Numbered from the stretch's first letter, positions 25,091 to 38,522 are shown. The stretch is DNA of 64,000 nt from Nomia melanderi (GCF_051020985.1 NC_135003.1:12703501-12767500), one strand, 5' to 3'. Notes: generated by a model not told the origin, from the letters alone. Numbers and translations: made by a program.

Positions 25091-26135
25091 AATGGAATTT
25101 TACCAAATTCACACGAGACGACTCTGAATTTAGTACGAGTTTAATATGTTTGTGGAGGCAGGCGAATTTTATTCAATTATCATATAATTCCTGGATTTAC
25201 AACAGCGTGATCTTTCGCCGTTGATACAATATTAAAACCGGTGTGCCGTGAAATTAGAAGGACCGCGCGTATCACGTTTTAATGTCGGACTACAAATATG
25301 AAATTTCGATTTTCTGTCTCTCGCTCAGATTTTATGAATAGCGAGCTACTGAAATGATCACAAAAAGGGCGAGTAGAAACGTCTTTTCATAAATGGAATG
25401 TCATACCGGGAGACAGCACTGTATTTGCCCGGACCAGCGAAAATGATTCGAGAAATGAAAAGAAACGTCCGCATCGCATATCTCTCATTTAATTATTCCA
25501 ATTATGGGCAACGTAACATATCTCGTAAATACTATCGCGCATTTATTAAGTACGGAATAACATAGAATTCGTTGGAAAATAAATCTCACAGAGAAACGCG
25601 GGAGCAATACGAAGTGATAAAATATTTTCAACAGTTCTATTACTTTCCATCACATTCTACCCGTGGTATTGTTATTTTTATTAAATTCTTGCAACATTGG
25701 AAGCGCCGTGAATATTCATACGAATTTCACCACTGCTTCTTTCTTCAAATGAGAAATAAAAGTCGAAGGTTCACGAGATTGACGAAGAAATCATTCAATT
25801 TGTACGTTCTCAGTGCAGAATATTCGTGCAATTTTCGAGACTTAATAACAGGTAATATTGGCCCCGTTCGGTGCATAATTCCTTTCAAATCAATGGTATT
25901 GTTTTATGACGGTATGCCTAATCATACGGTGCATGTTGTAACCGTCGGTTTTCCACGTATAAAATGGAGACTGTAATTACGGAAGCAGATGTTATTAAGA
26001 GATTCCGGGGAAGCAAAAATTCAAGAGAACAAGATACAGGAAACAGTTAGGTATACATGGTACGTGTAATCGTAAGTAGCGTTTTTTTTCCCAGATATTT
26101 TAGAGTGACTATGAAATAATTATGTTCGTTCTTAC

Positions 26136-26238
26136 TTTGATTTTTTCCGGGTTACCTCCGACATCTTGTCTATCGTCTTCCACCGCATTACGCCGGGGTT
26201 CTGACTCGCAGTACACCGACTGTTCGAGTTGTTGCCTC
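26136..26238 (-). CDS. Rapgap1: Internal coding exon upstream of the GoLoco exon
   Basis: The exon is 103 nt. Its acceptor is a long pyrimidine tract ending CTTTTCTTCTTGCAG and its donor is AAA|GTAAGA. It opens with the last base of a split codon, then 34 codons: RQQLEQSVYCESEPRRNA followed by VEDDRQDVGGNPEKIK. It ends in phase 0, exactly what the GoLoco exon 1.7 kb downstream needs. The other acceptor-compatible frame has a stop. The peptide is polar and acidic, without a known domain, as expected of a linker before a GoLoco motif. A weaker internal donor (GGAG|GTAACC) lies 19 nt upstream of the chosen one, but using it would break the frame into the GoLoco exon. Confidence 0.72.
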
Positions 26239-27474
26239 CTGCAAGAAGAAAAGACCTTCGTCAAAGACAGTTCTTAATCTTAGAATATCAAACATTATTT
26301 CAAGGGACGTAGAAATATTAACCTGCAGCGGGGAACCACGAAATTAATATTACACGGATTAATCAATTTCTGAGAATATTCAAATTAATTTTCATTCGTG
26401 AAATTCATCGAAACCATATCAGTGAAATAGGAACTATTATAATTATTCTAATGTTTGGATCGAATGAATATTAATAACAAACAGTTTTATCTCAGTTCGA
26501 TTGAGAACCAACATCATATGCTTGTTAAAATTTCATCTGCAATTTGAAATATGACTTCATCCAAACTGTATAACGTTCGCTAATTGTTTCATTCAAATTA
26601 TATAATATTCACTAACTATATCACACGATCTATGCAACGTGTACTATTTCCATACCAAAACAACCGAATGTTTAACACAATACATCCTTAAAAATTGTAA
26701 CAATGGATTTTCTTCGGTTTCTTCATACATTCATTGTATCGAAGTGACACTATCAAACATAATTATTTAATGGTAATAAATGAATATATATTTTTCGAGT
26801 CATTCTAGACATTTCACGCATCTAAAATATCAACAGTCGCGAAATAAGAAAATCGAGAAGCTTCGTTTTACAGTTGTTCCAGTGTTAAACAGCATTCGAA
26901 AGCATCGAATCAAACGTTCGAAATATTCTTTGGTGCAATTGTAGCGAGCTTGAGACGGGAGCTATGCTATTTCAGCCGCAGCCCGTCATTTCTTATCGTA
27001 GTCTATCGAGCAGTTCAAGGAATAGACCGTCCGTGGCAGATGGGCCGGAACATCGGAGTCGTTAAAGACTTTCCTCGGCGTTCACGAGAAACGTGAAGAT
27101 TGCCTAATTCGAGACTTCCCCCCTACGAAGACTGGACTGTCTGAAACAAATGTGCATCTGGCAGCAGCTGCTGACTTTTCGACCGACGCGACGATGACGA
27201 TCGTATCACGCCGTTTGATTTTTCTTTTCGTGCGCCTCACGCTGCCAACATTGGCTAAACATTTTATGTCTATATACAGGGCGTGCCGTGCGACGGCTGG
27301 CGTAAAAGGGACAGGGGCAAATGAGGAAGGGATGATTCTATCGCGAGAAATATACGTCAAAAGTATAGGGCAGTTGTTTGTCATTTGAAGCTTGTTTTTC
27401 GGAGAAATTAATACGTAGGATTCAGGGAGCATCTGGTTTGAGAAGAACTGAAAAATAATGTGGAAAGGTTGCAT

Positions 27475-27735
27475 AGGTTGCATTTGAGATGAGAAGTTTA
27501 ATGAAAGGTTAAATCTTTATGGACATTGAAATTGTTATTTTGATACTTAGGAGATTATATAGGTTACTTTCGAGATAAATAGAATTTGAATGAAAGGTTG
27601 AATTTTTATCAATGTTAAAATTGTTATTTTAATATTTAGAATATTATATTGGTTATTTTCGAGATAAAAGAGAAGTTCAATGAAGGATTAAATCTTCGTC
27701 GGTATTAAAATTATTTTAAAATTTAGAAATAATTA
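27475..27735. repeat. Three-copy tandem repeat, about 87-bp unit
   Basis: The order GGTT...TTyGAGATrArA, GAAAGGTT(A/G)AAT and TTAAAATTGTTATTTT recurs at about 27475, 27561 and 27650, with the last copy shortened. Confidence 0.75.
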
Positions 27736-30700
27736 CTGTACAAGATAATCAGTCTAAAAAATAATATTCATCAAACTACCCTTAGAAACGAAAAAGATTA
27801 AACGTGTTCCTTCAGGTCATAGAATATTATTGGCAAAATGCATGGAAATCTTATAGATTCGATCGAACGCAGCTGGTGCCGCGAGATTGAAATAAACATT
27901 CTTAGTAATTTATTTTTCTCGTGTCCCTCGAGCGTAAACACATTTGCAAAATGGGTCAAGAGGGCCCGAATTTACGGTACGACGCGGTTATTGGTCATTT
28001 CCCGAGAGCAAAAAGTCATGGGAATAATCGAGCGGATACATTCTCGATTCGTGCGACTCATTCAGCCGGCGGATTCGGTTGCTTTCCATTCGATTACGAT
28101 CGACCCAGTCGGATTCTGTCGTTCGATCGATCCTTCACAGACACGTCGCGTCGCCGGTATTTCGTAACGCGGCCACGAGAAATAAAGGAAGATCCGTCCT
28201 TTCCACCGTGGAGCAACAGGGCTGACGTGACAGCAATTTATATAATCCTATATCAGAGTGCGGCTCCTTCGAGAAAGATTATGCGGGACGACGTTGCAGT
28301 TTTTTTCATTCCTCTCGTCAAAAGGGGACTTTCACCGTAACCGTCGAACGTATTTTCAGTATTATGCAAAAAAATGTAAATGTTTGAAAAATCTCGTGCC
28401 AGACGATTCCAATCGAATATCAGATGTCGTCGCCGTAACCTTTGCTTATTATAGACGTAAATTTCACTCTTAACTTTCGTTTCCAACGATAACTCGAAGA
28501 TCGTATCATCACAGTTCTCTTATGCCGAGGTACATTCGACTTTAATCCAGTCACTACGTTGTGCTCAATTTTCCTTATATCCAATTGCGATTATAATTTC
28601 AACAACTGTATCACTTGTATAAATTATAATTACAGTTTTAGTGATCCTCAGAGGGTCAGAAATTAAGTGGAATTATCAATGATTCTTACTTATGTCACTA
28701 ACTATTCTCATCACTAATCTTTTTATTACAATTTGCTCTTAAGCAACTTGCAGTTATCGGCGACCACCGTGCAAGTAAACGTGTGAACCCCTTATTCCAT
28801 CGATTCACTTTACTATCAACAATTTATCGAACAAAGAGGAAAATTCTAAGTACATTCTACGTCGACGTTCGCTCCACAGTATAACTATAGCTACCAGAAG
28901 AACAATATTCAATTTGAATTCGACGGAATTCAATAATACGTATCTTTGCTAAATTCTCTTCAAAATCTTCACGCAGTCGCAAGGCGAGGGGTCAGAAAGC
29001 TTCAGCTTGCCACGTGTTACGAAATTTGTCAAAGTTCCTCGGAGCGATCGGTTATCGGCGGCCGATTTCCACGAAGAATTCAGCGATTCAATAACAACGC
29101 GGGCACGCAGCCTAGCGCGATCGCCGGTTGCGAAAGAAGGTCGCGGACCGAACGAGAAAGCGGCCGGCCAGCCGGTCTGCCTCGACAAGGCAAATCGGCG
29201 AGCTTCTAAAACGAACTGCAATCTTTCTGCGGCTGGCATTTATCGTCGTATCTGTCGATAATCGCGCATTCCTCTTCGTCAAGCGCCATAAAGGAGCGAC
29301 GCCGCGTGTGGCGCGACCAGGCGGTTGGTGTCGCGGGGTGTCGCGCCATAGCTGGCACACGGTGCGCCGCACGCGGCGGAAAAAAAAGTAAACTACGGGG
29401 ACGGGACGCGTTCCGGTAGTTATTTCATCGCAATAGAAATACCTAGAGGATACCTGCGCGCGGAACGAGAGGAGCGTTTGTTTAAAGCAAAATTGAATCA
29501 ACCGTGGAAATTGTCAGGGGAAAGGAAATTCTCGGGAGCGAACTTTCATTGTTCCTTATCGGGGGAAACGCGAGAGGAGAGTTGACGATGAAGTAAGTTA
29601 TGGAGTGCCGAAGTCTGCTGTATTAGAAGAATAAATTGGAATTCAGTGTGTTTGGGTAGGAAGAGAAGGGATTTTTAGTTATCACGTGAAAATTCTAATA
29701 TTGTTTTAGTACGAAGACTGGATTGCGAGGCTCGCTGTATTTGAATTGGTAATTGGTTTAACGAATGCATAGACAATTTAATGAGATAAATGAGCAGAGG
29801 AAAGTTAGGAGACATTTTGTTAGACGTGATGTTGTGTAAGTTCTCCGAGGTTCTTTCGAACGCTTATAAAAGGAGTTCACCGGATGTTGAATTAGTTTGG
29901 GAACAGTAATGGCTGGAAGTTGCGAGATTCTGGCAGCTTATAAAGGGAATTCGGTGTAGCTAGCAAACTAACGTCAAAGTTCCTAAACACCACGAAGGAT
30001 GAATATTGATAACTTTCTTTTTATTAATCGTTGTCGAATATTGCTTGTGTACTCCTGTTAGCTGTTTTAATTAAAAACTTCGTTACGTGATTTAATTTGC
30101 CGTGTTCCCTTGGAGTTCTTTTGATCACAGTGGCTAAGGAGTTTGTCGATTATTACATTAATATCGCGTCGTATCGTACCGTTTAAGATAACAATTGTTT
30201 CACAACTACGTAAGCAACAGTTAATTGGATGTTCCGAGCACTCAGGGAGATTGCAACGAGATTATAGGAAGAAGCATCGGTATCAATCTTCTCGCGCCAG
30301 AGCAAACAGCGATGTTTGCGAAGCACCGTGAACGATTTTCTGGGAATAGTGATCAATCTTCTGATAAAAATCTGCGGTTAACCCTGATACGCCGGCAACC
30401 TTTTACGTTTACTTCTATTTCAGACGATTCTCGAGGAAAAGTGCGCGCAGTCTACACACTACGAACATTATTGTACGCGTAACATTTCTTCCTCGACCGA
30501 TTCATACTTTCAACTGCGGAAATCATTTTTAAAAGATACATTCTGACGACGAAAAAGATTAATTTTTGATTCTTCATTTATATAATATTATATCAACACT
30601 TCTTTTACAACTACTTCCAGAAATATACACACAGAAATTGAAACATAAAAATTGAATATTCCCAGGCATATTTATTAAATTCAGTTTCGAAACTGTATCA

Positions 30701-33022
30701 ACCCCATTCTATGGGCTAGGAGTTAAACCAGGATGAAAATACATTAACAAACCTACTTTATAATATACCATACTTCAAAAACCCTAATTCCCAAAGAATA
30801 TTTCTCATATTTAGTTTCCCAAAGAATATTCAACAAACGTTCACAAAAAAGATTCAGAAGACACAAACATTTCCTAAAACCCTGAAGATCCTAGAAGCAT
30901 CAATGTTGCACAGGAAAATGTCACCGTGCTCGCTATTTCCGCAAAGCTACGGAAGCGTGCGCTTAGCGGTCGCCAATAGGAGCAGCACGCTTCACGAGAG
31001 TGGGCGCGAAAAACGAAAAGAAAATGGCGGCGTGGCGGACTTCCTCGGCGAGCGAGCGAACGTGCGCGAAAAATGTTTCGCGGTTGTACGGCGATGATGA
31101 CTTAATTTCAGAAATTATCCGACGCGCGATACCCATCACGACATAATGCGCCGCGTATCCTATCGATGCCGAGGAGTTAGCTGTCGGCAATTAGCCTGGA
31201 ATTACGGAGCACCGGTTATACGCTCTCGCGGGACGGATGAGCTCCGGACCACGATGCGGACGCAACGGTCGCGTTCCCCGGGCTGCGGCCTCGTCTCGTT
31301 CGACTTGTTGCCTGCGACATCGATCAGAACGGGCCAGCTGTAATAACAGTCGTTAACCGGATAGTAAAACTAATCAAAATGCGACACGGGATACAGTTAC
31401 GCTCGGCGCTCGTCGATTTAAACCGATCGCTGCCAGTGTATCGACTGATGTACGCAGTGAACGCGGAAAAGTGTTCGTTAACTTGTAGAACGGTCGAACA
31501 CGAAGAACAGGAACGACGAAGAGGAGACGTAGATAGACGTGGGTGGAGAAACGGATTTTTTCAAGTTGCAAACTATTTGACCTCTTGTTGGATATTGATA
31601 GAGACTCGAGGAGATGATTGGAAATAGTGAGGTAAACATCGATACTTTTGAGATCGAATAGAATAGCATTTTTCTGTTATGAATTGTCACGCTTTGAGGT
31701 GAATGTCGGTATAGGTGGATTGGAAATTCTTTGTAGCTGGTGGATCATTACGAAGTAATTCTATTGAGCGCAGTTACGAAAGAAATCAGGGGGCGACGGG
31801 TTTAAGAGAGGATCGAAGTGATTTTCTTGCTGAGCTATTGTAGTATGGAAACTAATGAAACAAACAGAGTTACGAAATAGTGTTATAATTACTGAGATTG
31901 TTGTAATATTAGCTCTCCCGCGATATATAATTATAAGGGAATCGAGAAATATAATGTACTGTTATTATAGGGAACTGTAATTATTATAATCCTCGGGTTT
32001 AAAATGGAAAGACGGATAACCTATTACTTTCACATGAAAACTTGTTTATTACTTTGAAAACATTTGTTTTCGATCCTATATTCATTACAACTTTTTATCG
32101 TAACTTAGCGAGCAACTTCTTCGTAATAATAGCTATTATTATAAAGCGTCGCGCTTATGATAATCCTTGCGTATAAAGTGACAAGACAGATAACCCGTTA
32201 CTTTGGTATAAAAAGCTGTTTATTACTTTAAAAGTACTAATCTTCTCAGCCGTACTCATTAGAATTTGTTATCGTCGTTAGGAAACGCCAAGAACTTGCG
32301 AACGCTGTTTCGCATTCACCCTGTATATCTTGGCTACGATTGTCTCCCGCCATTGTATCCACGCGTCCGGCACCAAAAGGATTTTCCGTTTTCAGCAACA
32401 AGTAGCCAACCCGCGTTCGTAAATATTCCGGAGTTATGCAGCCGGTGACAAGAGGTACGAGTTGTGCCGAGCGACGATAAACACGCTCGCTGACCTGAAT
32501 AACTACGATTTTTGTGGATTCGACAGTCCCGGGATAACTTAAACTCCGCTGATTATTGCGTTGAATTCCTTTTTTAGAATTTATGCCCATGGACACGGCG
32601 GTATCGGCCGCTTAATAGTTCGATTTTATGTTGGTTCCAGTATACCCGCCTCTCTCATTAATGCTGTTTTGATTGTGCGCCGCGCGAAATTGTTCTAGGT
32701 ATTTATCGGCCTGCGCGCGGACTGTATGAATTGTTAACGTGTTGCAACCGGGACTGCGAACACGAAGTTCGGACCGTTTGCATTGGATTTCGTCGAATGT
32801 TTCTAACTGCGCGAATGACTCTTGCGGAAGAAACAGTCATTTTTGAGTCACCGGTTAATCGACATTCGCATAGGCTTTTGTCTTTCATATTAAACTAATC
32901 CTCTACCCTTTTCAATTAATTCTCTCTCGATTTTTGGTAATCATATGGTTCTACACGCATTCCAAGTAGAAAGTAAATTTAGAAAACTATAGTATTAAAT
33001 ATATTTCGATATATCTGGTGAA

Positions 33023-33350
33023 CGCTGATCGTCTCCTAAAATTCTCTTCCAAGAAAGCGCAAGCATCATTATATTCGTAACGCTTCCCTTTTTTAATTAA
33101 CCGATTCACATCCCGGGCTATCATTATATTTCATTAAGGCTTAGTTAAGTTATGTTAGCTGTTAGTTAGGCGTGGAATTAACCGCACTGGCGTCTGAGCG
33201 ACTCATTGACTGCAAAAGAATGTTACTCTCGCGAAGGCTGACCGTCTCCTAAAATTCTCTTACAAGAAAGCACGAGCATCGTCGTGTTCGTAACGCTTCC
33301 CTTTTTTAATTAACCGATTCACATCCTGGGCTATCATCGTATTTCGTCCA
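33023..33350. repeat. Direct duplication of about 115 bp, offset 213 bp
   Basis: GTCTCCTAAAATTCTCTT, TTCGTAACGCTTCCC and TTAACCGATTCACATCC occur in both copies (from 33031 and 33244), with few substitutions. The intervening phrase TTAACCGCACTGGCGTCTGA has a relative at 39693. Confidence 0.85.
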
Positions 33351-34420
33351 TGTTTGTGGAATTCTGCCCTATAGAAGGTCAGAAATACCTCATAATCTCC
33401 GATTAATGCGGCGTATAATTCCGAAGAAGCTGGTCGGCGCACAGAAATAATTGATACATTCGGCCCGCGCGAAGGCAATTTGTTAATTTCCAAATGGCAC
33501 GGAATCTCAAGGAGCCCGGGCCCCGTTATCGTACTGCCTATCGATAATCACGCATTCCTTTTCCACCGCTACCGTAAATAACCAGTCGGTGGCCGTGCAC
33601 GGCAAACGCGGCATTTCGTGCTACTATGTTGTACAGTTGTAAATTGAATTATAGCGGACTAAATATTCAGCCTTATCTCGGCCCGATTCTCAGATCAGCC
33701 AAACGAGAGTCGCTTTGCGTCACTGATACACCGATATACACTGAACCGTGAAGTTTCTGGATTTTTATCGAGCCGCACTGCCTTCATTTTTTCCCCCGAC
33801 TGTAATAAGACAAGCGATAGACGGTTTAGAAGTCGATTAACTATTATTCCAGTGCGTCCCGTTTCTATTTCTTCATTCTTCTTTGTGTGTGTACCATCTT
33901 CTTCGTTATCTATTTGATTTCATTCTTATTTATCCTTGTTTCTTTTTTCAATTCGAATCGTGCGACTGTTGTATTATAAAACAATGTTCGACGGAATATT
34001 TCTTTTACGAGAAAAGTCAATATCGTTAGAAAGTTATTTTTATATCATTTCAAATATTAAAACTTACAAAAAGTTTCATTTAGAAATTGCTTAAGGTTCT
34101 TTACATTACAACTGATTGAAAGTAACAATTTCAAATACTCTTTAAGATGTCTTTCCACCGATCAAAAAGGGAACAATTTCATTTGCGAGTTGTTTGAGCT
34201 ACTTTTATATCACAAGTATCTAAAGAAACACAACAATTTCGCTTATTCGCCGTTTAATCACAAATTACTCGCTATCAAATTGCATATTAGATAATTTTCC
34301 TGCACGCTCGCGACACGAGCAACATATTCCGAATACTTTACGACCGAGCAAGCTCGAGAAACTCTTTCTTCAGTCTATATATCTAGAGTTAATCACGGCC
34401 GACGAAGAAACGCAGAAAGA

Positions 34421-34442
34421 GGGGGGAGGGGGGGGGGGGGGG
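34421..34442. repeat. G-tract with quadruplex potential
   Basis: Six G, one A, then 15 G on the plus strand, in a CpG-rich patch. Exact length may be unreliable in a homopolymer. Confidence 0.85.
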
Positions 34443-34824
34443 CACAGAGCGAACGAAATACAACAACGTTTGAAAAAGCACGCGCGATGCGCCGGTTTGT
34501 TCCCATAGGAAACGGGTTTCTACGGGAGCCGGCGCGGCGCACGTGCAGCCGTCTCGTGAAATAAAAGGACGGGTTCAATTAAACGAGTTAATTTAATAAG
34601 CGCCCATGACGAAGCGGACAAGTAGCTCGGCTGGACGCTTCGGGAACGAACTGAAAGAAAATTAACGCACGCCACGCTGAACTTCCTAATAGATTTCTCA
34701 TTTTCCAGCCGTATTTCTGGATTATAGTTCGTGCCGCGACGCACGCTCCGTCACGCCCCAAACGCGAGTTCTTCGACGAGAATTCTGTAAAATCGATCGA
34801 AACCCAAACGATTTTATTCCATTA

Positions 34825-35048
34825 TTAACATTAGAACTACCCATCGCGTCAACTGACTTTTGAGAATTTCTTTGTAGAAGCTGCAAGCGTGGATTCATTA
34901 AGATTTGAATTGGTTTACGTTGCAGTTTAAGTATTGCTTAATCAGCTTCTTTAGTTATTTCTCAAAAAGCTATTCGCACCTTTTCAGTGATTACGAAACG
35001 ATATCGAGGAATGGGTCATTTTGAGCCATCTGGTAGTTCTAGTGTTAA
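34825..35048. mobile_element. TTAA element, family F, complete
   Basis: The element is 224 bp, from TTAACATTAGAACTACC to GGTAGTTCTAGTGTTAA. A GTCA/TGAC-containing subterminal pair is present as in the 9.4-kb copy. TTAA on both edges; no coding capacity. Confidence 0.8.
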
Positions 35049-36975
35049 AATCGGCTTTTTATTCATTCCTTTATTGATTCATTGATTCCTGGATTTAGAA
35101 TATCGCGTTGGTCTCGTGACGAAAGTTTTAAAGTGAGTTTAAGGAGACGAAGTGTTATTTATTTGTTTTAAGTATAAATTAAATATTATCTTTCTGTTGT
35201 CGATATTATAACTAAACCGCGAATATTTATAAAAATCTCGATTTTTACCTTGTTTCGCAAAAATCGAACCAATGATTTTTTTAACAATCAGAGAATCGGA
35301 AGACGATGATAGAAGTAACGTAAGAATGCTGTTTATTTTCACGAATAAGTAATTCCGTTGAATTTTTCTAAACGCATGAAAATCCGCAGTTTAATCACGG
35401 TGTAGGGAAGAAACGGCGGAATGCAGTATGAAAGAAGTAGTATGCGCATAAGTGCACGTCCTAACTATTAATGGAGCCGTGGCGGGAAGAAAGTGTACGC
35501 CGAAGAAAAGAGAAATAACAAATTCGACGAGCTTCATGGTACAATTATTCCATTACGAAAGTCAATCCGTGAGAATTTTTAATTTACCCGATGGTTTTGT
35601 TCCGGTTTTCCTTCGGCGTCGAGAGAGTGAAAGAAGGGAGAATTATCTCGAACACGTGAACGTCTATTTGCCATTTGTACACTCGACAACGAGTCATTTC
35701 GATGATGGATTGCAGAGCGTCCTCACGCGCTTTCTCTTTCCACTTATTTCACATTTTTCACGATGCGAACGATTTTTCATGCGTTTCTCTTTGTTTGTCA
35801 CGCGATCCATCACGGCGCAACAACACTTTGATCATGATTGTGGGATCTTAGATTATTAATTAAACCGATCATGTACATACTTCGAGGTACATTAATTCGT
35901 AACATTTGAAATATAGACGTAATTTAACATTTCTATAACGTTCCTATAATTTCGTGATTCTCCAAATCTTCGATAGTTCAATATTTTTAACAAATTATAC
36001 ATGATTTACGTATATAAATAAAAACTCACTGAAACGAAGAATTACGATAAAATTACAATAATGCGAGTATTTAGAGTGAATGCTTGTAAAGTAATTCTTA
36101 TCCTGACGTTTATACAATTTTCGAAGAAAATAAATATAAAGTTTGTTCAGTGGAGTTTAATTTCTTTCCCTAATTGTTGATCTGTATTTAAATAAAATTC
36201 TATCTGAAATTGTTTTATAATCGTCCGCCGCTTATATGCGGGCGTTTGACTGGTGGAAGCACGGTCTAATATTATAGCACGTCAATTAAAAGGGACACTG
36301 GGAACTCGGGTTGCATCGCGCGACCGTGAAGTTATCAATGACTTCGGCCTTTGTGTAATAGGGCAGGACCGACGCTGGAAACTCTAATTACAAAGCGTAC
36401 CGACAGCCGCACTCCACAGTTTTTTTAATTCCCCCGCGCTTTGAACCGGTTTTCCTGATTTCGCACTGCTATTAATTAACAGAATTCTTCGGCGCTTTGA
36501 ATCTATCTCTGTTTCATCTTTCTACATACTTTACTCTTCTTTGAATACGTTCCAGTTCAAATTATGGGATAGTCTAGATTGAATGGATTTAGACACTTTA
36601 TATCCTTTGTCCGAATTGAACTTTTCCGAGAGGCTCCTCGTGCGCGATTGATATTGATATTAAACTTCAGAGAATACCGTACCGAAAAATATAAAAATTT
36701 AAGGATTAATGTATTGTCTAAGTGACGCGGAAATACAAGTACCGATATTTCTAATATTAAATCTCAAAGAATATTATTCCAAAAGGTATAAAAATCAATG
36801 GATTCATCTAAACGATACAAAAATCTAAATACTAATATTTCAAATAATATCCACGAAATACAAAACAATACAAAAACCCAAACATTATTCCGAATACTAT
36901 CTATTAAACTGCACACACACTCCAAATCACATGAAAAATCCCATAATTAATATTCCGTCAACACGAGAAACTATA

Positions 36976-37164
36976 TTAACACCTCGACTGCCACCAGAAT
37001 TTCTAGCATTCTGAATAGTAATACTTACTCTTCAATAACAAAGGCAAATGACATTGAAAATAATTATTAATGGTTTAGTATCGTAGTAGATTTTTATTGT
37101 AATTGTTCTTCAACAATCTGGAAGCTCCGATCATCGGTGATCACCGTGGCGGTAAACGTGATAA
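36976..37164. mobile_element. TTAA element, family H (CACCTCGACTGCCAC ends)
   Basis: The left end is TTAACACCTCGACTGCCACC. The right end reads GTGGCGGTAAACGTGATAA, an imperfect inverted match. The 12-bp palindrome CGGTGATCACCG lies just inside the right end. Related copies are at 59955-60181 (inverted), 9826-9894 (left part) and 28680-28790 (right end). Confidence 0.6.
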
Positions 37165-37819
37165 AACCCAAAATCCGATTCCTGTAATACCCGAATCGTT
37201 TCAAATCGGCATAGAGAATGGACCCCAAGGAATCGTTCAAACAGCCGAGCATCATTCAACCGGGGATTAACATATCGAGCGGATCGATCCGGAGTCCCGC
37301 TCGGCTCGTGCAAATATTTGCGCGGGGGACGCGCGTGCATTGATCAATCACCGAAACACGCCTTTTGCGAGGGGCAGTGATCGTTCCTCCTCTCGACGTC
37401 GGGCGGATCGATATAGCCGAGCGCGACAACTTCATTACGATGCATGGAAAATCGTCGAAACCGTCCACGGCCGATGCGTCAACACCGATGGGCGTCGCCC
37501 GCCCCGTGATTTATGGGACGCGAGTACGCCGATATTAACGATAGAGGAGAAACGGTCGAAAACGGGCCTAACGTGGCCAGGTGACGACCCCTGATCCGCT
37601 GGACGATCGAGACTGTCCAATTGTTCATCCCTCTTCCCTCGTTTCCACCCTCCTCATCAACGGCATTGTCAACATTGTTACATCTTAACGCATCGCGCGG
37701 TTGGTGGCTAAATATACGTTACTGCGAGCTTCTCGTGTAATAATGCAATAATCGGTTGGAAAACTTCGGTCGAATCTTCGCGAGGCGTACGAGGTAAACT
37801 GGTACGAAGTGTAGGAGAG

Positions 37820-38022
37820 ATTTTGAATTTCATGGTACAGAATACTTGAAATGGAGAAAATATAATATTAAATCGTTTGATTGAATTGCATTGTTATTAT
37901 TGCAGGTTCGTCTAGCTGAATGTCACCATATTAGCTAGCATAATATAGAAATGTTTTCAAATAATCACAGTTTAATTAAGTGAACTATAGTAATTCGATT
38001 TGGTTGGCATTCAACGCGTTAA
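37820..38022. mobile_element. Family D element, inverted, partly decayed
   Basis: It shares ATATTAAATC, GAATTGCATTGTTATT, AACTATAGTAATTCGATTTG and the terminal GCATTCAACGCGTTAA with the inverse of the 9895-10124 copy. The GC-rich palindrome beside the terminus is missing. Confidence 0.6.
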
Positions 38023-38214
38023 TAGCAATGATTCCTGAGTTTGTATAATTTGAGTATGAAAAGAGAAAGGAAGTGGAGTCGAAGGACAATACGTTGTAGA
38101 GAAATGGGAAGTCTATGGTATTGATTGATAATTAACAGGAAGAAGGAATAATTTTATGAAAAGCAATCTTTCAAAGATGTTTTTGCAGCAAACAAAAGAA
38201 AAGAGCGGTTTCGC

Positions 38215-38522
38215 GCAGGGACGTGAAATGCAAAAACATATCAAAGTATTTGATTGAACTGCGTTATCATTGTTGCGCGGTTATCTCGCCGAACGTCACT
38301 GCATTAGCCTGCATTATTTCTAATATGAACACGTTCCCAAATAATCATAGTTTCATTCAATGAATTATAGTAGCTCGATTTGGTTGGGGGTGATAAAGTT
38401 ATAAGCTACGAAATTACATTTAGGGATTCAACGGCTGGTTTTAGCTTCACTCGTTTCAATAATTTCTTTAGATTCATTGAATTCAATGAAATATTATAAT
38501 TGAGAGGATCGCAACGTGTTAA
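38215..38522. mobile_element. Family D element, rearranged, ending at a family C element
   Basis: Internal family D phrases (AATAATCATAGTTTCATTCA, TCGATTTGGTTGGGGGTGAT) are followed by 110 bp of unrelated sequence and then CAACGTGTTAA. That final TTAA is also the first base group of the family C element. Confidence 0.5.

Larger units (their letters stand above)
26239..34420. other. Large first intron, left part, with CpG-rich patches
   Basis: CpG-rich patches lie at 27840-28310, 28960-29400, 30900-31350 and 32280-32600. TATCGATAATCACGCATTCC-like sequence occurs at 33543 and, with small changes, at 29255. A CCAAT motif (30973) and ATGGCGGCG (31024) make 30950-31150 promoter-like. No exon could be supported. 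Confidence 0.4.

Noticed and set aside
25572..25976. 134-codon plus-strand frame between the two supported minus-strand exons
   Set aside because: Intron position, AT-rich codons, no motif, no flanking splice signals.
26072..26087. GTAAGT close to TTTTTTCCCAG on the plus strand
   Set aside because: The implied intron would be about 16 nt, below any spliceable size.
27082..27483. 133-codon minus-strand frame
   Set aside because: Ends in the start of a tandem repeat, no family resemblance, no splice context.
32246..32596. Possible first exon MAGDNRSQDIQ with a GTGAAT donor (minus strand)
   Set aside because: It ends in phase 1, which fits neither the 26238 nor the 24425 acceptor, and the donor is weak.
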